From the NCBI RefSeq assembly GCF_035594125.1, contig NC_087151.1:22835069-22899068 (forward strand): a stretch of 64,000 nucleotides of DNA. Reading direction: 5' to 3'. Positions within the stretch are counted from its first letter, which is position 1; the number at the start of each line of letters is the position of its first letter. Positions 52,587-64,000 of this stretch are shown in pieces. The notes below the pieces were generated by a model. That model was not told the DNA's origin and searched no databases. It saw only the letters and a program-made list of their open reading frames with translations. A program made the position numbers and the translations under genes. The DNA is from Scylla paramamosain. Lineage: Eukaryota > Arthropoda > Malacostraca > Decapoda > Portunidae.

Positions 52587-55213
52587 TCATTGTCGGGGTG
52601 GTAATACGTGAAAGCGTTTGTCGTCAAAATGTGACAATGTACGCTTTCGCATGTGAGTGGTACAAATTTACCCTTTCACATTCCTGATATTATAGCAATC
52701 CACCATCCCACATGCGACATTATTAAGTGTTTCCCTATACTGCTGATGCAATATATTTTGCTGATGGTGAGTTGGAATGCCTTTACCTCGAGATACTTGC
52801 TTGTCATCTTCCAACAGCAGCGAATACATCTTTGGTTTTAATATGATTGCCTCTTTGATGAGCGTGGATCCTGTTTTAGATTTCAGCAAGCCTAGTTGAC
52901 CCTTCCGCTCTCCATTAAAACACATGTGATCTGAAGCAAAGTTACTGGTGTCAAGAAAATTTGTCATGGGTCCATGTTTCAGTTTATCATTTAAGTTTGA
53001 AGGTATGTGTAGACTGAATATGAAACTGTCAGTATCTTCACAAGCTAATTTAACTCTCTCACCATGATTGGCTTTGATGACACGATACCAAAAGTTGTAC
53101 ATGTACTTCTTTGCCACTTCTAATATATGGTGTCCCAAGTAATTTGGCGGACTGATTTTAATCGTATTCTTACTGTTGACGTATATGACTTGGTCCTCGC
53201 CTAATTGGTGTACCCTTTTAAAGGATGGATTTCTTGCATACTTCAGGAGAGACTTTCTTTTTGTCACTAATTTCTGTTAGAGGCCATACTTCACTTCAGA
53301 TAACATGGATCTGCCATAAACTGCGTTTGACATCAGTTTGCAAATGCGATTTTTAATGGTGCACGTCTCATTTTTATGCTAAGTAACGTTCCTTTCTATG
53401 AAAGGTTTCAGGTATGGAGCCTGTCTAAAGCTATATATAGCATGGACACATTATATTTTGCAGTCCAAGTGAGAGTAAAAGTTGCAGCAATTCCAGACTG
53501 ATGAGATGATCTTTCAGCCCTTTATGACTTGCCACGAGTTTACGATTTTTCCTCTCCAGCTTACGATCCTCAGCTTCTAACAGTCTTTTACTGGATGGCA
53601 AGATGTCATCTTCTGTAATAGTCATGTGTGCGAGGTACAGAGAGAACTCGTCCATGACCCGGGCCACGTCGGGGGAAACATCGCAGGCGTCAAAATGCAG
53701 CCAGTAACCGATGTCACCATCTGTCGCGTGATTCTGGATGCCAACTTCAAAAAAATCATCCATCTCTGACTGAGAAAGTTTTTTGATGTTGCCCATAGGC
53801 AGGGGGGATCACATAACGGTTGCATATAATGAAATATAGTCCAGATAGAACACATAGGTGCCGGGTCCACCGTTGGGATCGTGGTTTGATTGGAGGTGTG
53901 GTCTGACACAAGTTACAAAGCCTCCTCGTACATTTCTTTTGATCAGGTGATACATGTTAGGATCGTAAGGCGGATCAAATTGAACGCCTGTCGACTTTAA
54001 AAAAAGCGTCATAAGCATAAGAAGATAGTGACACATAATGTGCCACGTCCACTCCATAAAATTCATGCAGGTATGATCTATATTTGAGATATGTGTCGGC
54101 TAATAACCCCACATCAATCTCACAATACAGTTTTATGTAATCACCTACAGTGTGACAGGATGCCATACTTCACACGCTTTCAGCGTGTTCATATTCTCCA
54201 GGTGACAGAGCCTTCTCCTTGAGCGTGTCATAAAATGCTTTGCGGGGTGGCAATTGCTGATCTTCTAAGCGGGCAAAGTCGGTGATGTACTCATAACAAA
54301 GAAACTGTTTTTGAGTCCAAATTACACGTCTTACATCCTCGGGGAGGTAATTCAGCATATCCTGGGCGTAACGCGTGTCATAGCCCGCCTACATGTGACT
54401 CTGAGCGAGATGACTGAGGCCGGCATTCATAATGGAAAGCATGTCCTGAAACTGCAATTCCTTAATCCTTACTTTCAATAAATGCGATTCTGACTTGGCA
54501 AGGATGTCCAAGTGTGACTCTGGCAACTGAAGGTCTTTTATGATTAAGGAGACGTCAAAGCTCATATTATGCGCCAGAGAAATGAGATATTTCCTCATGT
54601 CACGACACTGGAGGTTGCATCGTGCGCACAATGCCCCCTTGTAATTATTTTGTGGTAATGAGTGGTCGTGATGTTTATGAGGTGGGGTTTTCACATTAAA
54701 GGGTTGACGGCAGAGTTCGCAGTGGCGCTGACGTTAGAAGTGGACTTCATCCTCTGCAGACATGCTAATTGGATAGCTAACTACACTTTCCTTAATGATT
54801 CGGCAAGCTTCGGATAGACCATCAATGAAATTATTCACGGGATCTTCACCGAAATAACTTCTCTTTTCCACGGCATCTCCATGCCTATTGTTGATGAGAT
54901 ACGAGTATCCAATTGGCTCATGTTCAGCTATCACACTCCTATTCTCCTTAGGTTTTATCATAGTTTCAAAATATAAAAAAAATGCTAAGTAGGCAGGCTG
55001 ATAGGTGTAGGCAAAGTTTTTGAATTTTACTTTTTCAGCATCACCTGGAAAAAGAAAAGTTTGAGTGAAGTCGCAATGGCACTCGTAATCGCTCAAACTG
55101 ACAGACTTGGGAACTGAGCTGAAACATATTTTGCAAAACTGATGACCCTCTGGGGTGGGAGAGCTACTCGACAATTTCTGGTGCAGCTTCTCCACATCTT
55201 TAATGAGCGTCAT
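52587..55213 (-). pseudogene. POLB: Protein-primed family-B DNA polymerase of the Polinton, N-terminally truncated and broken
   Basis: In order: Cys-rich FCKICFSSVPKS with a CHC pair; exonuclease I region FLYFETMIKP (the usual Asp of DxE is Tyr here); HCELCRQPF...HHDHS and CARCNLQC; HNMSFDVSLI; the GEYEHAESV region; YCEIDVGLLADTYLKYRSYL; motif A YLDYISLYATVM; motif B KLMSNAVYGRSM (about 53,304-53,339); motif C ACEDTDSFIF; KEAIILKPKMYSLL; and the C-terminal FDDKRFHVLPP ending at TGA 52,587. In-frame stops lie at 54,734, 54,389, 54,170, 53,809 and 52,668. The frame changes at A7 (53,999-54,005) and again near 53,400. The open frame (GGRH before the ATG at 55,213) runs on into satellite, so the 5' end was removed by a breakpoint. 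It would copy the element, primed by a terminal protein. Confidence 0.94.
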
Positions 55214-55229
55214 ATGTCTTCCGCCTAGT

Positions 55230-56503
55230 AAAAATATGTATTATAAATGTTTTTGAATTTGCTAGGTAATAAAACGTCAAAATGCATGCAAAGCACACTA
55301 TATTTGAAAATAAAATAACATTACCGAAAAACGTGATTTTTGATGGTTTTCAACTGTTTACGTGCCGAAACGCTAAAACGCATTCAAAACATAAGACTCA
55401 TTTATGGAGAAATCGAACAACTTCATTTTAAATATATTTTTAGTGATTTTTGAGCTTGTTAGGTAACAAAACCCCAAAATGCAAGCAAAACACTCTATAT
55501 ACAATAATGAGATGACAGGTCCAGAAACGTGTCATTTGTGTGTTTTTGAGCATATCAGCCACGAAAACAGTAAAAAGCATGGAAAACACCCGATACAAGA
55601 AAATTAAAGAATATTACCAAAATCGTGTATTTTGACGGTTATTAAGCTTGTAACATACCAAAACTCTAAAATGGAAGCAAAAATACACTTCCTGGTGAAA
55701 AAGAACATTACAAAAAACGTATGTTTTGAGTCTGTTTGAGTTTATCAAAACGCCAAAACACATGGAAATATGTTAATATGTGGATACAATGATAGTATTG
55801 CAAACGTATTTGACAAGTGTTTTTAAGGTTTACTGGTGCTGAAACGCTAAAACATGTTAATATTACTTTATGTTTAGTAACAGAATGTAATTAACAAAAA
55901 TGTGCATTATGAGTCTTATTTACCGTGTTAGGCACCAAAACGACAAAATGCATAAAAAGAAATCTATATGAAGAAACAGAACTACAATACCAATAACTTG
56001 TATTATGAATGTTAGGTACCAAAACGCCAAAGTGCATACAAGGCACACGAAATTAAAAAAGAAAACATCACAAAAAAAGTGTCTTTTTAGTGTTTTCAAA
56101 CTAGTTACGTACCAAAACACTAAAACGCACGCAAAAAAAAAAAAAAAAAAAAAAAAAATAAATAAATAAATAAAGAGTGTATTTTAAGTGTTTTTTTCGT
56201 CTTGTTAGATACCAAACCTACAAAATGCATGGAAAGCATCCTATATCGGGTAATGAAACAACATTACCAGAAACCTGTCATTTTCTTGTTTTGAGCATAC
56301 AAGGCACCAAAAACCTAAAAGCATGGAAAACATCTCATTTGGGAAAACTAAACATTACTAACAAATCATGTATTTTAAATGATTTTGAGCCTCTTACGTA
56401 CCAAAACTCTAAGATACAAGTAAAACACCATTTCTGGAGGAACAGAACAATATTACCAAAAAACTTGTGTTTAGGGTGTTTTCGAGTTTATTAGGTACCC
56501 AAA
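55230..56503 (+). repeat. Satellite segment, left type, duplicated from the 11.8-13.7 kb locus
   Basis: 55,230-56,097 matches 11,786-12,646 almost base for base (AATTTGCTA(A/G)GTA; ATGGTTTTCAACTGTTTACG; GAGATGACAGGTCCAGAAAC), and 56,178-56,503 matches 13,396-13,720 (GAGCATACAAGGCACCAAAA). The intervening inverted segment of the first locus is absent. In its place are about 80 bp with one monomer part, an A25 run and (TAAA)n at 56,132-56,175. Confidence 0.9.
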
Positions 56504-56524
56504 CCACTCCATATCGAGTGGTTT
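56501..56524. repeat. 24-bp perfect hairpin palindrome at an orientation switch
   Basis: AAACCACTC, loop CATATC, GAGTGGTTT. Forward monomers end just before it and reverse monomers start just after it. Confidence 0.92.
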
Positions 56525-59950
<3,426 letters not shown>

Positions 59951-62372
59951 TGGAGCCACAAATGTCCCCAGGGCGGACTGCTCTTCTGATAATGACCCTA
60001 AATATCTTGACACCCCCCTCAACTTTTTCTTCATTAACTTTTGCAACATTCGCGGTCTAAGATCTAATTTTCAATCAGTAGAACACCACCTCTCCTCTTC
60101 TAAACCTCATCTTCTTTTCCTCTCTGAAAATCAGGAATCTGAGGTAAGTGACAGTAGGCCATTTTTCTGTTCCCTCCTAATTTCTCTATCCTCATTTTCA
60201 ATTCAAACCTGGATGTTGCGTTTATGTGCGAAACGACATAACCTGCTCTTGTGCCCACGCTCTTGAATCTTCTGAGTTTTCTACCATCTGGCTACGACTT
60301 CAGAGTCACTCTCAAACTAAATTCAGCTGTGCTGTATAAATCTCACCTAACTCCTCTGACTACAAGAAATTCTTTGACTACTTAACTTCCAAAGTGAAGC
60401 ATATTCTGACTCTCTTCCCTTTGCAGAGATCTCCATTCTTGGACACATCAATGTTCACCACCAGCTTTGGCTTTCCTCTCCCTTCACTGACCATCCTGGT
60501 GAACTAGCCTACAATCTGCTATCCTCCACGACCTAGATCAATTGGTGCAACACCCTACTCGTATTCCTGACCGTTTTGGAGATACGCCTAACATTCTTGA
60601 TCTTTTCCTCACCTCTAATCCTTCTCCATATGCTGTCACCCTCTCTTCTCCGTTGGGCTCCTCCGATCACAATCTCATATCTGTATCTTGTCCAATCGCT
60701 CCAATCTCTCCTCAGGATCCCCCTAAGCGAAGGTGCCTCTGGCGTTTTGCCTCTGCTAGTTGAGGAACATGAGGAGGTATTTTGCTGATTTTCCTTTGAA
60801 TGACTACTGCTTCCGTGTCAGAGACCCATCTTTATATGCCGAGCGCATAACAGAGATGATAGTGTCTGTCATGCAGGCATACCTTCCTCACTCTTTTTCT
60901 CGACCTAAACTTTCCAAACCTTGGTTTAACACAGCTTGTTCTCGTACTATACATGATAGATAGTTGGCCCATAAAAGGTACTTAAGCCTTCCATCACCAA
61001 AATCTCATGCACTTTATATTTCTGCCCGGAACCATGCCAAGTCTGTTCTCCAACTACCCAAAAATACTCCTTCATTAACAGAAAGTGTCAAAATCTTTCA
61101 AAATCTAACTTCCCTCGAGACTTCTGCCATCTAGCCCAAAATATCTCCAATAATTTTACTTCTTCTTCTTTCCCTCCTTTATTTCAACCAGATGGCACCA
61201 CTGCTATCACATATATCTCTAAAGCTGAACTCTTCGCTCAAACCTTTGCTAAAAACTATACCTTGGACGATTCATGGCTAGTTCCTCCCTCTCCTCCATT
61301 CTCTGACTACTTCATGCTTCACATTGAAATTCTTCGCAATGATGTTTTCCGTGCTTGCCTAAACCCTTAGAAGGCCTATGGACGTGATGGGGTCCTTCCT
61401 ATTGTTCTCCTAAACTGTGCCTCCGTTCTTGCACCTTGCCTAGTCAAACTCTATCAGCTCTGTCTGTCAACATCTACCTTTCCTTCTTGCTGGAAATTTG
61501 CCTACATTCAGCCTGTTCTTAAAAAGGGTGACCGTTCTAATCCCTCAAACTGCCATCCTATTGTTTTAATTTCCTGCCTGTCTAAAGTTTTTGAACAGGA
61601 AGATTCTTAAAGAACCTTCTGTCTGATCGCCAGTATAGGTTCAGTCAAGGCCGCTCTACTGGTGATCTGGCTTTCTTTACTGAGTCTTGGTCATCCTCTT
61701 TTAGAGATTTTGGTGAAACTCTTGCTGTTGTTGCCTTGGATATATGAAAAGCTTTTGATAGAATTTGGCACAAAGCTTTTATTTCCAAACTATCCTTCTA
61801 CGGCTTCTATCCTTCTCTCTGTAACTTCATGTCAAGTTTCCTTTCTGACCATTCTATTGCTGCTGTGGTAGACGGTGACTGTTCTTCTCCTAAATCTATT
61901 AACAGTGGTGTTCCTCAGGGTTCTGTCCTATCACCCACTCTCTCCTTATTATTCATCAATGACCTTCTAAACCAAACTTCTTGTCCTATCCTCTCCTACG
62001 CTGATGATACCACCCTGCACTTTTCCACGTCTTTTCATAGACGTCCAACACTTCAGGACATAAACGTTTCACGCAGGGAAGCCACAGAACACCTGTCTAC
62101 TGTTTTTTTTTTAAAATTTCTGATTCGGGCAGAACAAACTTGGTATTGTTCAATGCCTCAAAAACTAAATTCCTCCAATCAACTCGACACCCTCTTCTTC
62201 AGTGACACTTAACTTTTCCCCCTTCTACACTGAACATTTTCGGCCTGTCCTTTACTTATAATCTGAAGTGGAGACTTGACATCTCATATCTAGCTAAAAC
62301 TGCTTCTATGAAGTTAGGTGTTCTGAGACGTCTCTGCCAGTTTTTTTTTTTTTTTTCATCCCCCCCAGCTAC
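59951..62372 (+). mobile_element. Jockey-like LINE, truncated at both ends
   Basis: Starts inside the endonuclease leader (CAAATGTCCCCAGGGCGGAC, about 59,962, matching about 21,308) and runs through RT to CCCCCCAGCTACTA (about 62,372). There it stops without the C-terminal domain or 3' tail, and satellite follows. Loss of the 3' end is not explained by target-primed insertion and implies a later deletion or rearrangement. Confidence 0.9.
59965..62340 (+). pseudogene. LINE ORF2 remnant: endonuclease, RT core, thumb
   Basis: Endonuclease text ([19 protein letters not shown]) is readable near 60,040. [20 protein letters not shown] lies at about 60,545-60,605 and FNTACSRTIHDR near 60,925-60,963. 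RT core: GVPQGSVLSPTLSLLFINDL and SYADDTTLHFSTSF, with YADD at 61,997-62,008. Frameshifts are frequent, and a TGA follows the LDI box at about 61,745. The C-terminal domain is absent. Inactive. Confidence 0.87.
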
Positions 62373-63477
62373 TAGGGTGCTTTCTAAGCATTTTAGCGTT
62401 TTGTTGCCTAAAACACTAAAACAGATACTTTCCCCATATAAAGTGAAATCACTTTATATGGGGTATATAGGTATTTTGGCGTTTTGGTACCTAACATTGT
62501 GAAAAATACCTAAATACGCGCTTTTGGTAATGTTGATCAGTTTCTACATATGGATTGTTATTTACGCATTTTAGGATATTAGTATCTGAGAAGGTCAAAA
62601 ACAATAATACACGTTTCAGGTAATGTTGTTTTGTTTCACCATATGAACACATTTTTTTGGTAATATTATTCTGTTTCTCCACAATGGAGGTTTAGTATGT
62701 ATTTTAGCGATCTGATACATAAGAAGCTGAAAAGCAGTCAAAAGGCACGCTTTTCGTGATGTGCTTTTGTATTCCAATATAGAGTGCTTTACATGCATTA
62801 TAGCATTTTGATGCCTAACGAGCTCATAAACACTCTAAAGAAATGTTTCTTGTAATGTCATTTCATTTCCCCCTACAAAGTGCTTTAAATGCATTTTGTC
62901 CCTTTGGTACCTAACAATGTGAAAAAGAATCATTCAAAATAAGCGTTTTTGATAATGTAGTTTTGTTTCACCATATAGGGTACTATTAACACATTTTAGA
63001 GTTTTGGTAGTTAAATAGCTCAAAAACACACGTTTCTCGTAATGCCCTTTAGTTTTTCCATAAGGAGTGTTTTGCATCCATTTTGTCGTTTTGATACAAA
63101 ACAACGTAAAGAATAAATAAATAAATAAATAAAAAAGATATATCTGTCAATGCTGTTCTTTTCTAGTAAATAGAAAGTGCTATTCACGCGTTTTACCGTT
63201 TTGGTATCTAAGAAATTCAGAAACACTTGTAATACATGTTTCTTGTAATATCGTATCGTTTTCCATACAGTGTATTTTTCATGCATTTTGCCGTTTCTGT
63301 TGTAGGTAAGAATCTCAAAAAGACGTTTTTGGTAATGTTATTCTGTTCCGCAATATTTTTTTTTTTTTTGGCATTAGATTTAGCGTTTCAGTACGCAAAA
63401 AGCTCACAAACACTGAAAAGACACGTTTTTGGCAGTATTGTTTTGTATTCCAATATAAAATAGATTCCATGCTTTTT
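62373..63477 (-). repeat. Satellite block in reverse orientation, right type
   Basis: Reverse monomers continue (TTTTGGTACCTAACATTGTG at about 62,481; GTTTTGTTTCACCATATGAA at about 62,627). Short (AAAT)n at about 63,110-63,135 and T runs lie inside. I see no gene here. Confidence 0.85.
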
Positions 63478-63515
63478 TAATAACAATAATAATAATAATA
63501 ATAATAATAAAAATG

Positions 63516-63552
<37 letters not shown>

Positions 63553-63559
63553 GAATAAA

Positions 63560-63602
<43 letters not shown>

Positions 63603-63761
63603 TTAATAACAACAACAATAATAATAATAATAAAACAATAATAATAATGATAATAATAAGAAGAAGAAGAAGAAAAAGAAGAAGAAGAAGAAGAAGAAGA
63701 AGAAGAAGAAGAAGAAGAAGAAGAAGAAGAAGAAGAAGAAGAAGAAGAAGAAGAATAATAA

Positions 63762-63792
<31 letters not shown>

Positions 63793-63830
63793 AAAAAAAA
63801 GAAGAAAAGAAAAGAAGAAAAAACTATATT
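63478..63830. repeat. Compound microsatellite: (AAT)n then (AAG)n
   Basis: AAT/ATA repeat to about 63,655, then a near-pure purine tract of AAG/AGA units to about 63,825. It ends the satellite domain. Confidence 0.97.
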
Positions 63831-64000
63831 AAGAATAGTACCAATCATAATTATTATAAGATATGGATGAAGAATAATAAAAATAATAATAGCCATGTTC
63901 TCTCTTTTTCACTGGAAGGAATTCAAAATACCTGAATTTCCATTTACTGTTAACGGAATAACATAATTACAATTACTATGTATGTATTTTCCTTACACAA
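63831..64000. other. AT-rich sequence without recognised feature
   Basis: 170 bases to the edge of the window; neither satellite monomers nor LINE text are recognised. No reading frame of note. Confidence 0.5.

Larger units (their letters stand above)
43193..55229 (-). mobile_element. Maverick/Polinton DNA transposon, decayed, right end truncated
   Basis: A GC-richer island inside AT-rich satellite, with all recognised genes on the minus strand. The set is diagnostic of Maverick/Polinton elements: protein-primed family-B polymerase, retroviral-type integrase, FtsK/HerA-type ATPase, adenovirus-type protease and capsid-like proteins. The left end (after the protease) has a palindrome and GC-rich non-coding DNA. 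The right end stops inside the polymerase gene, where satellite begins at about 55,230, so the terminal inverted repeat there is missing. A 5'-truncated LINE sits inside (50,374-51,213). The element cannot move by itself now. Known relatives build virus-like particles (adintovirus-like), which explains the capsid genes. Confidence 0.93.

Noticed and set aside
52371..52611. Ser- and Pro-rich plus-strand frames near the (CTC)n run
   Set aside because: Products of the trinucleotide run in the polymerase-ATPase spacer.
63388..63896. Poly-Leu, poly-Phe and poly-Arg frames at the right edge
   Set aside because: They are produced by AAT and AAG microsatellites; no other sequence supports a gene.

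Overview
The window looks like animal heterochromatin, most likely from an arthropod and probably a decapod crustacean. That identification is inference: it rests on the satellite-plus-LINE-plus-Polinton mix and on my recollection of similar LINE tails in crustaceans, with no search done. No ordinary host gene was recognised. Four components make up nearly all of it: (1) a satellite with a monomer of about 96 bp, (2) long (TA)n arrays growing inside that satellite, (3) several broken copies of one APE-type (Jockey-like) non-LTR retrotransposon plus the tail of a second LINE family, and (4) one decayed Maverick/Polinton DNA transposon of about 12 kb.

Layout: 1-445 LINE remnant; 446-15,360 satellite of the 'left' type (an 11-monomer higher-order unit of about 1.02-1.05 kb) interrupted by a LINE at 8.0-10.7 kb; 15.36-17.13 kb LINE on the minus strand; 17.14-43.19 kb satellite of the 'right' type (a 5-monomer higher-order unit of about 0.48 kb) interrupted by a second-family LINE tail (18.6 kb), a near full-length LINE (21.0-23.96 kb) and a LINE half (25.4-26.5 kb) that is part of a tandem segmental duplication; 43.2-55.23 kb Polinton; 55.23-56.50 kb left-type satellite that duplicates 11.8-13.7 kb; 56.5-63.48 kb satellite in the opposite orientation, interrupted by a LINE at 59.95-62.37 kb; then AAT/AAG microsatellites and a short AT-rich end.

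The Polinton is read wholly on the minus strand. In order from 55.2 kb down to 44.3 kb it carries: protein-primed family-B DNA polymerase (5' end cut off at the junction with satellite), an acidic/GAG-repeat spacer, FtsK/HerA-type packaging ATPase, retroviral-type integrase (interrupted by a 5'-truncated LINE), a small conserved protein of unknown function, a macro-domain-like (ADP-ribose-binding) protein, a minor-capsid/penton-like protein, a double-jelly-roll major capsid-like protein, an adenovirus-type cysteine protease, and a two-exon gene with a GTAAGT...CAG intron coding for a Gln/Pro-rich protein with an acidic tail. Beyond it lie a degenerate GC-rich tandem repeat and a 102-bp near-perfect palindrome at the left border. 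These genes would have formed a self-synthesising, virion-forming element: polymerase for replication, integrase for insertion, and ATPase, protease and capsid proteins for particle assembly. Most are now broken by stops and frameshifts. Some frameshifts fall in homopolymers and could be assembly errors; the nonsense codons outside homopolymers point to real decay.

The features most worth following up are the macro-domain gene and the spliced gene in the Polinton, the two distinct higher-order satellite architectures and their switch points, and the seeding of TA arrays at particular positions of the monomer.
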